Assembly (NCBI RefSeq): GCF_024159265.1
Contig: NZ_JAMYWY010000001.1
Coordinates: 2,914,001-2,978,000 of the forward strand
Direction of reading: 5' to 3'
Source: Paenibacillus sp. 1781tsa1
GTDB lineage: Bacteria > Bacillota > Bacilli > Paenibacillales > Paenibacillaceae
Length of the DNA: 64,000 nucleotides
Shown: one piece after another, positions 41,279-49,800 of the stretch
How positions within the stretch are numbered: the stretch's first letter is position 1
How the letters are laid out: each line of letters starts with the position of its first letter
The notes under the pieces: model-generated
What the model was told of the DNA's origin: nothing
Database searches by the model: none
What the model saw: only the letters and a program-made list of their open reading frames with translations
Translations under genes and position numbers: made by a program

Positions 41279-43494
41279 GTGATAATCCATTCTATCGGCT
41301 TGCGCCATTCGTGCAGGAATTTATTTATAAAAAAAGATGGGAATCGCTTCGGCCTGCTCAGATTGAGGCCTGCAATATCTGTTTCCATACCCCGCATCAT
41401 ATGCTGATTGCGGCAGGCACGGCCTCTGGCAAAACGGAGGCGGCTTTTTTTCCTGCATTGACTGAACTGCATGAACGGCCTTCCAAATCAGTTGGCATTC
41501 TGTACATCGGACCTCTGAAAGCCCTGATTAACGACCAATTCGAACGTCTTAAGGATCTGTTAACCGAAGGGAATATTCCGGTTTGGCATTGGCATGGGGA
41601 TGTGCCTCAGGCGGAGAAAACAAAACTGATGAAAAATCCGTCCGGTGTGCTTCAGATTACGCCAGAATCGCTGGAAGGTCTGCTCATGAATCGACCGAAT
41701 GCGATCCCGGCGCTGTTTCATGATCTGCGCTATGTCATCATCGATGAGGTGCATGCTTTCATGGGAGCAGATCGGGGCATTCAAGTACTCAGCGAGCTTG
41801 CCAGAATCGAGCGTATGGCTGGCTGTGCACCGCGAAGAGTGGGCTTGTCCGCTACACTTAGTGACTATGATGCGGCTACATCTTGGCTTGCTGCCGGAAC
41901 GCAGCAGGGGGTGGATGTGGTCTCTTCTCCAGGTGGTCGCAAGCTGCGACTGCGGGTAGAACATTTCTCTTTTCCAGACGCACAGGACGAGGAGCAGGCG
42001 GAGCAGCTTCATAATGCACGCAAAGCGTACTACGACTTCATCTATGAGAGCACACATCGTAAAAAAGCATTGATCTTCACCAACAGCCGTACAGACGCTG
42101 AGGTCACTATTCTTGAGATGCGGCGGGTCGCGGCTCGCAGGCAAGAGCGTGATGTATTCCATGTGCATCATGGGAGTATCTCCGCCATGCTGAGGGAGGA
42201 AACGGAAGCCGCACTGCGCACCGGATCGGGGCCCGCGGTTGCTGCGGCAACGGTTACGCTCGAACTGGGGATCGATCTGGGCGAACTGGAACGTGTGGTT
42301 CAGCTCGGTGCACCGTATAGTGCTTCCAGCTTTGTACAGCGTCTGGGACGTTCAGGGAGACGAGAGGACATGGCATCAGAGATGCTTTTTGTATGTCCGG
42401 AGGAAGAGGATGAGGAAGCGCAATTACCAGCACGTATGCCGTGGACGTTGATGCGTGCGATTGCTGTTATCGAACTATATGTAAAAACAAAGTGGGTCGA
42501 GCCGCTTGAAGCCCGCAAAATGCCCATAGGTGTGCTCTACCATCAGACGATGAGCATGCTGAAAAGTATGGGGGAGGCGGAGCCGAGAGATCTTGCAGAA
42601 GCCATCCTGTCGCTGGCCCCCTTTGCGTTGATTAGACCTGATCAATATCAGGCTTTCCTGAATTACCTCATTGAGACGGATCATCTGCAATGGACAGAGG
42701 ATCGAACATTGATTATCGGTCTGACAGGTGAGAAAATCGTGAATAATTATCGCTTCTACGCAGTGTTTAAGGATGATGAAGAACATAAAGTGCTGAACGG
42801 ATCGGAAGAGATTGGTTCCATTACAACCGTGCCCCCACCAGGCTATTGCTTCTCGCTCGCAGGCAAACTGTGGAAAGTGGAAGAGGTTGATCACAAGCAC
42901 AAGGCTGTGTATGTGAAGTCTGCAAAAGGTAAAGTAGATACGTTATGGCTTGGAGCGGGAGGAGATATTCATACGTCGGTGGTACAGAAAATGCGTGAAG
43001 TGTTGTCCGACTCCGTGATCTATCCTTACCTGTCACCACAAGCCGTCAATCGACTTGAACGGGCGCGCCGCCTAGCTCGTGAAAGCGGACTGTTGAAGCA
43101 GGTTGTCATTCCGGCAGGGGGAGATTCGATGTATGTTCTTCCTTGGGTGGGAAGTAAATCATTCCGTACATTGGAGCGCCTGATGAAGCATAATCTGTCC
43201 AAGAAACTTGCCTTGCGTTCGGTTGTGCCCATGGAGCCCTATTATTTTGTGGTGTCCGGCAAGGTCGATGAACGAACATTGTTAGCCGAGATCATGAGTG
43301 AGTGTCGGACGGCTGAAGACGCATCTGCGTTACTGGCTGAAGATGAAGCGCCTTATCTGGGCAAGTATGATGAATTCGTCGCGCCGCCTTTGATCCGTGA
43401 GGCTTTTGCCGTGGATGGGCTGGATCTGGATGGATTGAAGGAAGGTTTACAGCAAACATTGGAGTGGGATTCCTCGAGTACCAAGCGGACATGA
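41275..43494 (+). CDS. DEAD/DEAH-box (Lhr/BrxHI-like) superfamily II helicase
   Basis: 739 residues. Motif Q/I: LRPAQIEAC and AGTASGKTEA (47-56); Ia LYIGPLKALINDQ; II IIDEVHAF; III VGLSATL; IV-VI in the C-terminal RecA domain: IFTNSRTDAEVT, VTLELGIDLGELERVVQLGAP, SFVQRLGRSGRR. After ~430 there is an Lhr-type winged-helix/beta-sheet extension (PPPGYCFSLAGKLWKVEEVD is a typical Lhr-core signature). It should move on DNA 3'-5' in the family pattern. Starts within the ATPase stop codon (ATGA), so expression is locked to that gene. The pairing of this helicase with a DUF2791 ATPase mirrors BrxHI-BrxD. Confidence 0.9.
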   Translation: MSDNPFYRLAPFVQEFIYKKRWESLRPAQIEACNICFHTPHHMLIAAGTASGKTEAAFFPALTELHERPSKSVGILYIGPLKALINDQFERLKDLLTEGNIPVWHWHGDVPQAEKTKLMKNPSGVLQITPESLEGLLMNRPNAIPALFHDLRYVIIDEVHAFMGADRGIQVLSELARIERMAGCAPRRVGLSATLSDYDAATSWLAAGTQQGVDVVSSPGGRKLRLRVEHFSFPDAQDEEQAEQLHNARKAYYDFIYESTHRKKALIFTNSRTDAEVTILEMRRVAARRQERDVFHVHHGSISAMLREETEAALRTGSGPAVAAATVTLELGIDLGELERVVQLGAPYSASSFVQRLGRSGRREDMASEMLFVCPEEEDEEAQLPARMPWTLMRAIAVIELYVKTKWVEPLEARKMPIGVLYHQTMSMLKSMGEAEPRDLAEAILSLAPFALIRPDQYQAFLNYLIETDHLQWTEDRTLIIGLTGEKIVNNYRFYAVFKDDEEHKVLNGSEEIGSITTVPPPGYCFSLAGKLWKVEEVDHKHKAVYVKSAKGKVDTLWLGAGGDIHTSVVQKMREVLSDSVIYPYLSPQAVNRLERARRLARESGLLKQVVIPAGGDSMYVLPWVGSKSFRTLERLMKHNLSKKLALRSVVPMEPYYFVVSGKVDERTLLAEIMSECRTAEDASALLAEDEAPYLGKYDEFVAPPLIREAFAVDGLDLDGLKEGLQQTLEWDSSSTKRT

Positions 43495-43530
43495 CGTTTT
43501 TACGTATTAAAATTTTTATATGGAATAGGG

Positions 43531-43559
43531 TTGACACCATCTCACCTCCCATGTAATAT
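43531..43559 (+). promoter_or_regulatory. Strong promoter of the riboswitch-EamA unit
   Basis: -35 TTGACA (43531-43536), 17-nt spacer, -10 TAATAT (43554-43559), giving a start near 43566 and a ~240-nt leader. Confidence 0.8.
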
Positions 43560-43603
43560 ATGAAAAGTCGTCACACACGAATTACATCAAATTGCATATA
43601 TCA

Positions 43604-43680
43604 TTTCGTATAACCTCGCAGGCCGAAAGTGTACACAGGGCGAGGGTCTCTACGGGAAGCCTATACTTCCTAACTACGAT
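43604..43680 (+). ncRNA. Purine-riboswitch-like aptamer with enlarged L2
   Basis: Three-way junction: P1 TCGT (43606-43609) / ACGA (43676-43679); J1/2 ATAA; P2 CCTCGC (43614-43619) / GCGAGG (43640-43645); J2/3 GTCTCTAC (43646-43653); P3 GGGAAG / CTTCCT with loop CCTATA; J3/1 AACT. The J1/2 ATAA, J2/3 G-T-(C/T)-T-C-T-A-C and J3/1 A-C-T are the conserved core of purine riboswitches. The nucleotide at the specificity position (43674) is C, as in guanine-class aptamers. Unusual: L2 is 20 nt (normally 7), with GTGTACAC inside it. P1 is short. Confidence 0.65.
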
Positions 43681-43722
43681 GCCAAGGAATCAATGTATTC
43701 CTTGCTCGTAGTTAGGATTTTT
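43669..43722 (+). terminator. Terminator competing with riboswitch P1
   Basis: CCTAACTACGA (43669-43679) pairs perfectly with TCGTAGTTAGG (43706-43716), closed by an inner AAGGAAT/ATTCCTT stem and followed by ATTTTTT. Its left arm contains the aptamer's P3', J3/1 and P1' strands, so aptamer and terminator exclude each other: ligand should favour read-through. Confidence 0.85.
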
Positions 43723-43802
43723 TGCATTTGTATGGTGTCTGTGACCTTGGCATGACTAAACATGCAGGCGTATTTTCTTATCATCAGGAGGTCTATTCAC
43801 AA

Positions 43803-44756
43803 ATGAAATATTATCTGTCCGTTCTCGCGGGAGCGATGAGCTATGGCATATTATCCACGATTGTGGTTCTGGCGTATGGCGAAGAATATAAACTTGGAGA
43901 GGTTGTGGGAACACAGCTGATTACGGGTTTTCTTCTTTCCTGGATGCTGGCGCTATACACAAGATTTAGAACAAAACGTAAGTCACAGGCAAATGGCAAA
44001 GCATCAGGAGCCGTGGCACAGGTATTCAAGCGATTGACGTGGAAACAACGTCTGTTATTGATGGCTGCCGGAACACCAACGGTAATTACGGGTCTCGTGT
44101 ATTATCAGTCTTTGCGTTACATCCCGGCTTCACTTGCCATTATCCTGTTGTTCCAGTTCACATGGATTAGTGTATTGATTCAGGCGATTAGCAAACGTCA
44201 ACGTCCAGACAAAGTCACGTTCCTTACGTTGATTATTCTGTTTGGCGGAACTTTGCTGGCAGCTGGTTTCCTGGAACAGGGACTGGGTGAGTTCAACGGT
44301 CTGGGTATTGCTCTTGGACTAATGGCAGCCGTAAGTTATTCCTTATTCGTATTGTTCAGCGGCAAAGCCGTACCTTCAGCGCATCCGGCGTTCCGCAGTG
44401 CGTGGATGGTTACAGGCGGATTGATCCTGCTGTGCATTTTGTTCCCGCCAACATTCCTCTTTAACGGATTGATCTGGAGCCAGTTGCTTGTATTTGGATT
44501 GCTGCTCGGATTCTTCGGGGCTTTCATTCCACCCGTACTGTTCGCTATCGGCGTTCCGCATATTGGTGGTGACATGGCCGGAATTCTGGGTGCAGTGGAG
44601 CTTCCAATTGCAGTACTGCTATCCTCTATTGTGCTCCATGAGCATGTCAGCGGATTGCAATGGTTCGGAGTTATCATTGTGCTCATTGGTGTAGCCTTGC
44701 CAGAGTTGTATAAATTACGCATGAGAAGAAGTAGAAGTACACCGATATATTCCTGA
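43803..44756 (+). CDS. EamA/DMT family transporter under riboswitch control
   Basis: 317 residues from the ATG at 43803 (GGAGG 11 nt upstream; the longer open frame from 43722 lies in the terminator). Ten predicted membrane helices in two EamA halves (VLAGAMSYGILSTIVVLAYG; LLMAAGTPTVITGLVYYQSL; LLLGFFGAFIPPVLFAIGVP). DMT-family proteins export or import small metabolites. The leader holds a purine-riboswitch-like aptamer wired as an ON switch, like adenine-induced pbuE in Bacillus, so a purine-related efflux substrate is a reasonable guess. Monocistronic with its own terminator. Confidence 0.88.
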   Translation: MKYYLSVLAGAMSYGILSTIVVLAYGEEYKLGEVVGTQLITGFLLSWMLALYTRFRTKRKSQANGKASGAVAQVFKRLTWKQRLLLMAAGTPTVITGLVYYQSLRYIPASLAIILLFQFTWISVLIQAISKRQRPDKVTFLTLIILFGGTLLAAGFLEQGLGEFNGLGIALGLMAAVSYSLFVLFSGKAVPSAHPAFRSAWMVTGGLILLCILFPPTFLFNGLIWSQLLVFGLLLGFFGAFIPPVLFAIGVPHIGGDMAGILGAVELPIAVLLSSIVLHEHVSGLQWFGVIIVLIGVALPELYKLRMRRSRSTPIYS

Positions 44757-44804
44757 GTTATACCAAAAGGGATATTGTGAAGCATGAACGGGAATAACCG
44801 TAGT

Positions 44805-44830
44805 AAAGCCTGAGAAATCAGGCTTTTTCT
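44805..44830 (+). terminator. Terminator after EamA gene
   Basis: AAAGCCTGA / TCAGGCTTT with a GAAA tetraloop and trailing T residues. Confidence 0.9.
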
Positions 44831-44841
44831 ATTGAAATATT

Positions 44842-45071
44842 CTATATAAATTGAACTAAACATTTACACGAAACGGAGAGGACAGAAAGGACCTGAAGAA
44901 GCGGAGCGTTCGCCTAAAAGCTTTCTGAAAGAAAGCTGCATCGGAAGCATAAGCTATCCCCGGATTTCCCCTTTATAAAAGGAATCAAAAAATCTGGGGA
45001 TAACAGCGATCGGAAGGTTGTTCTGTCATCGGAGTGTCCAGTGTAAATATTCTTTAGTTCCACTTATATAG
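44842..45071 (+). repeat. MITE-like intergenic element, copy 2
   Basis: 230 bp with terminal inverted repeats CTATATAAATTGAACTAAA ... / ...TTTAGTTCCACTTATATAG. The interior matches the reverse complement of 4390-4618: GAAGCGGAGCGTTCGCCTAA, the AGCTTTCT-GAAA-GAAAGCT hairpin, TATCCCCGGATTT / AAATCTGGGGATA and CGATCGGAAGGTTGTTCT. Loops differ while stems are kept (the hairpin loop is TGCA in one copy and TGAA in the other), so the fold rather than the sequence appears conserved. No ORF. Confidence 0.85.
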
Positions 45072-45187
45072 CTCAATCGCAATAGCCCAGAGGGGTCATT
45101 TTCATTGTCATGCGAATCAGGTATGCTTAAAGAATACATCCGTCTGTTGATTGATTATTGATGGGACATCGAATGAGGAGTGTTTAT

Positions 45188-45613
45188 ATGAAAAGCTGGT
45201 TTGGAAAAACATGGCCTTGGTTAACACTAGGTCTGACCGTTGTTGTATTGCTTGGATCATTTTTGGTTTATTTTATGGGCAAAGACGTATCCCCGGGATC
45301 AGGAAGTGCTGTAACTGCACAAGCCGAGACAGCGGAGGATTTGAAGGGATATGAAGTCATTGATGTGGACGTAAGCAACGATGGTTTTGGACCAGACGTT
45401 ATCGAGGTGAAAGCTGGCGTACCGACCAAAATCAACTTTATTCTGACCCGATCGGTGACACATGTCAAATCAGTCGGATCACAAAAGCTTGGCATGGATC
45501 TATACATGCAAAAGGGACCTAATTATTATACGGTCGACAAAGATCTGCCAAAGGGTGAATACGAGATTCACTGCGGTATGTACATGATATACGCAACGAT
45601 TAAGGTTGTATAA
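45188..45613 (+). CDS. Membrane-anchored cupredoxin domain protein
   Basis: 141 residues from the ATG at 45188 (GAGGAG upstream). One N-terminal membrane anchor (TWPWLTLGLTVVVLLGSFLVYF), a short linker, then a cupredoxin_1 beta sandwich outside the cell (YEVIDVDVSNDGFGPDVIEV, KAGVPTKINFILTRSVTHVK). Copper-type ligands are suggested by His in SVTH and by EIHCGMYM (His, Cys, Met), the usual C-terminal copper loop. It may carry electrons or copper at the membrane surface. Alone between a MITE-like element and a terminator. Confidence 0.85.
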   Translation: MKSWFGKTWPWLTLGLTVVVLLGSFLVYFMGKDVSPGSGSAVTAQAETAEDLKGYEVIDVDVSNDGFGPDVIEVKAGVPTKINFILTRSVTHVKSVGSQKLGMDLYMQKGPNYYTVDKDLPKGEYEIHCGMYMIYATIKVV

Positions 45614-45618
45614 GCAGA

Positions 45619-45659
45619 AGGAGCATGGTTTCGGGTCACCGAGCTTTGCTCCTTTTTTT
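45619..45659 (+). terminator. Terminator after cupredoxin gene
   Basis: AAGGAGCA / TGCTCCTT with an inner TCGG/CCGA stem and seven T residues. Confidence 0.88.
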
Positions 45660-45710
45660 GGTGCGTGATATCATGGGAAAGTGGGTAAAATCGATCAGGA
45701 GGTGGCGAAA

Positions 45711-46733
45711 ATGAAAGCGCTATTTATTGGAGGGACAGGCACCATTAGTACGGCCATTACGGAGATGCTTGCACGGCAAGGCTGTGAACTGTATTTGATT
45801 AATCGAGGCAATCATAACCATGACTTACCTAAGGAAGTCAACGTAATTCAAGCGGACATTAATGACGAGACACGTGTAGCGGAACTGATAGCTGATCTGG
45901 AATTTGATGTTGTGGCAGACTTTATCGCCTTTGTACCATCTCAATTGGAGAGAGATTACCGTTTATTCAAGGATAAAACGAAGCAGTTTATTTTTATAAG
46001 CTCAGCATCTGCGTATCAGACACCTTTGGCTGATTACCGGATCACTGAAGGGACGCCTTTATCGAATCCATATTGGGAGTATTCTCGCAACAAGATTGCC
46101 TGTGAAGACTATCTGATGAAACAATACCGCGAGCATGGATTCCCTGTGACCATCGTGCGTCCAAGCCATACATATGGCGACAAATCGGTACCTCTCGGTG
46201 TTCATGGTGCTCAAGGCAGCTGGCAGGTTCTCAAGCGCATGCGTGAAGGCAAACCCGTTATCATCCATGGAGATGGTACCTCACTGTGGACCATTACGCA
46301 CAATATTGATTTTGCCAAAGGTTTTATCGGGCTTATGGGAAATATCCATGCAATTGGTGAATCGGTACATATCACCTCGGACGAATCCGTCACCTGGAAT
46401 CAGATTCATGAGATTATTGCCAGCGTGTTGGGAGTTAAGCTTCATGCGGTACATGTACCTTCCGAGTTCTTGGCAGCATGCAGTGACCAGGATCTTCGCG
46501 GCGGTTTGCTGGGGGACAAAGCCAATACCGTTGTGTTTGACAACAGTAAGCTGAAACGGCTTGTTCCGGAATTTGTAGCAACGACAAGAGCCGATCAGGG
46601 CATTCGAAGTACGATTGAGCACATTCTGGCCCATCCTGAATTACAGACCGAAGATCCGGAATTTGATGGTTGGTGTGACAAGGTCGTTGGTGCATTGGAC
46701 GAAGCGTTATTAAAGATCAGAGATGAGAAATGA
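45711..46733 (+). CDS. NAD-dependent epimerase/dehydratase-like SDR
   Basis: 340 residues from the ATG at 45711 (AGGAGGTGG upstream; an in-frame start at 45681 lacks a site). Extended SDR: MKALFIGGTGTISTAI (nucleotide loop), FIFISSASAYQ and EYSRNKIACE (Y-x-x-x-K), IVRPSHTYGD, then IIHGDGTSLWTITHNIDFAKG. The closest group is the CSP41/isoflavone-reductase-like bacterial epimerases that act on NDP-sugars, although many are uncharacterised. Cytosolic. Monocistronic; the gap to the next gene contains a strong terminator. Confidence 0.87.
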   Translation: MKALFIGGTGTISTAITEMLARQGCELYLINRGNHNHDLPKEVNVIQADINDETRVAELIADLEFDVVADFIAFVPSQLERDYRLFKDKTKQFIFISSASAYQTPLADYRITEGTPLSNPYWEYSRNKIACEDYLMKQYREHGFPVTIVRPSHTYGDKSVPLGVHGAQGSWQVLKRMREGKPVIIHGDGTSLWTITHNIDFAKGFIGLMGNIHAIGESVHITSDESVTWNQIHEIIASVLGVKLHAVHVPSEFLAACSDQDLRGGLLGDKANTVVFDNSKLKRLVPEFVATTRADQGIRSTIEHILAHPELQTEDPEFDGWCDKVVGALDEALLKIRDEK

Positions 46734-46810
46734 GAAGTAAGGCGTTCATGATCAACTGTTTACATTCATGAGCTGAATCGTTATAATCAAGAAAAAATGA
46801 CACTTGTTAG

Positions 46811-46866
46811 GGGAGGCACCCCAACTTAGGACATCGTTCCTTTGTTGGGGTGCCTCCCTTTTTTGG
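46811..46866 (+). terminator. Very strong terminator
   Basis: GGGAGGCACCCCAAC / GTTGGGGTGCCTCCC, 15 perfect base pairs, 18-nt loop, six T residues. It ends 24 nt before the FN3 giant gene and separates it from the SDR gene. Confidence 0.92.
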
Positions 46867-46889
46867 TGTGCCAAAAAGGAGAGTAGACG

Positions 46890-49800
46890 TTGAAGAAATC
46901 AGGAAAACGTGTGAAGAAACAAGCGGAACAGCTAACCAAGGTGGTGCTGGCATTTGCATTATTATCACCTCAAGCCCTGTTGCTTGAATGGGGCGCAACC
47001 ACGGTAATGGCTGAAACGGTTGAAACGATCGGAATCGTATCCGATACGTCCAGCATGAAGGCGGTACAGTCTTCCAAGGTGAAAGTGGAAATGAACAGTG
47101 ACGGTAAATACAGAATTGTATTACTGCCAAACACGAATGTATTTTACGGCGGCGATACAGGGAATGTGTCCACCATTATCGACCACAACGGATCTCCCGT
47201 GAACTTTAAAACATTGCCGCTAAATTATTACCGAATTAACAATAATGTGATTGAAATGTCACGGCAAAAAGACAATGTGGAATATATTTTGCGTGTATCT
47301 ATCGTTAATGCTACCTCACAAGGTGGGTACATGAAGGTTGAACTTGAAGCCATCAACCGTAGCGGAACGGCACTGAATTTGGGTGGAACATTTTATTGGG
47401 ATACGATGGTGAATGGCAATGATGCTTCTCCATTTGAAGTCATCGAGAATGGATGGCGCAACTACAGCGGCGGAGTTCAGGTCACCGCTTTTTATGCCAA
47501 TACGTACAATGTTGTGAATGCAGATCGCATATATATGGGCCAGTACAGCAACCCGGACAGCGCTCAACTCACGGGAGGGTCTTCACCTTCAGCGTTCACT
47601 CCAGGCCAGACCGTTACGGCGAGTGATACAGCTGCACAATTTTGGTGGGACGCCAAGACAACAGCGAATCAGGCTTCACGCAAATTTTCAACCATTGTGG
47701 GGATCGGCCCCAAAAATGCTCCACCTTCGTTTACCTTAACAGCACCATCTTCAGGTCAAACCTATTACAAAGGCGAGCAACTGCAGATCTCCGGTACAAC
47801 GCGAGATACGGATGTTGGCGACCTGTTGACCGTGAAATGGTCCATTGACGGTGGGGCTGAGAATATTCTGACCCAGTTGACCGCAACGGGTTCTAATCAG
47901 TCTTTCAACACCAATTACACATTGCCTGACACCCTGCCAGATGGCACACACACATTACAAGTATGGGTCATGGATGACAAAGGTGGTGTGTCCTCAGCAG
48001 GCACCGTTAACTTTACGGTAAGAAGTTTTGTTGTGCCCGGAACGCCGACATATACATTGGTTAATTCTAATAACTTGACGGTGAACTGGGATAAGAAGGC
48101 GAATGATGCATCCGTTACGTATGAACTGAAGAATATGACGACGAATCAGATCGTGGATACAGGTATGTCAAACAGTCGGCAAGTGACAGGGCTCACTCCG
48201 AATACCAGTTATTCTTTTGCGGTACGGGCCAAAAATTCAAGTGGTTCCTACACGGGTTACTCCAGTCCAGCTTCCAAGTATACACTGGCTAACCCACCCG
48301 CTACTGCGGCTGTGACACAATCAGGCAACTCTGTTACAGCTAGCTGGAGTAATAATAGCAATCCTGACGGCACTCAGTACAAAACGGAAATACGCAGTCC
48401 AGGTGGGCAAGTCCTTGCAACGGGAACAACAACTTCCACATGTACAGCGTTTGCCCTCACTGGACTCGCGGACGGAAAATACGAAGTATTTGTTGCTGCA
48501 CTGAATGGAGAAGGGATACAGACCCCATTTATATCCGCTGGAGAGATGATGAAAGATACGACCGGCCCAACTGCTCCTTCTGTTACAGTCACGCCATCCT
48601 CATGGACCAAGGAAAATGTTCTCGTCACGGTTGAAGAGGGAAAAGATGCCTTGAGCGGAACTCAAAAGACTGAAGTTAAAGTCGGTCCGGCAGGAGAATG
48701 GCGTGAATATAGCGCTGCGTTTACCGTAAGCAGCGAAGGCAACACAACAGTTATGGCACGCAGTATGGATGCATTTGGTAATACAGGACAGGAAACCGCT
48801 GTGACAGCCAGGGTAGATCGGACGGCACCAACGCCACCTGTTATTTCGTTGAATCCGCCCGAATGGACAAAAGCGGCAGTAATGGTGACATTAACGGAGG
48901 GTATGGACGCAGCAAGCGGCATTGGTCTGACACAGTATAAGCTGGGAAGAGAGGGAGAATGGATCGACTACAGGACCCCTTTTACACTCAGTGAAGAAGG
49001 GATAACCGAGATTTATGCACGAAGTGTTGATCGGGCCGCCAATGTCAGTGCTTCCACTTCGGCAACAGCCAGAATCGACAAGACTGGGCCTGAGCAACCG
49101 ACGATAACGTTAAGTGAAGAGCATTGGACGAATCAGGATGTAACTTTTGCAATAAACAGTGGTGAAGATGCAGGCAGCGGGCTTGCCAAAAGCCAATATC
49201 GACTGAGCGAAGAAGGTCCCTGGATCGATTACACGGGCGAAGTGACGGTTACCGATGAGGGAGAAACGATCGTATATGCACGCTCACTTGATCGTGTAGG
49301 CAATATAAGCACGTATGCTCAGGCTACGGTTCGAATCGACACGACAGCTCCAACCGAGCCGGTAATTCGTTTAAGTTCTTCTGGATGGAGTAAAGAACAT
49401 GTGCAATTCACGATCGCTGGTAGTGTGGATGAACGAGCGATATCCTATGAATACAGCATGAATAATGCTCCTTATACGACAGGAAATACGGGTACAGTAA
49501 GTACGAACGGGGCTACCACCATTCGGGCGCGAGCAAGGGATGCCGTTGGCAATGTGAGCAAGGAAGTCAGTCAAATCGCCTATGTGGATCAGATGGCTCC
49601 AACGATTACATTTGCACCGAACGGACATGTCTGGACGGACTTGGACATATCCACTACCATTCAGTATGCAGATGCCCACTCAGGCATTCAGGAACTGGAA
49701 CGATTCTATCAAATTACGAACAATGCAGAATCACCGGATCATTGGCTTGAAGCTCGCTCTGACGAGCATAAAATATCCATCGAATCGGAAGGCATATGGT

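Noticed and set aside
38351..43494. Complete BREX system
   Set aside because: Only BrxD-like and BrxHI-like proteins are present; the flanks are bphP and a riboswitch-controlled transporter.
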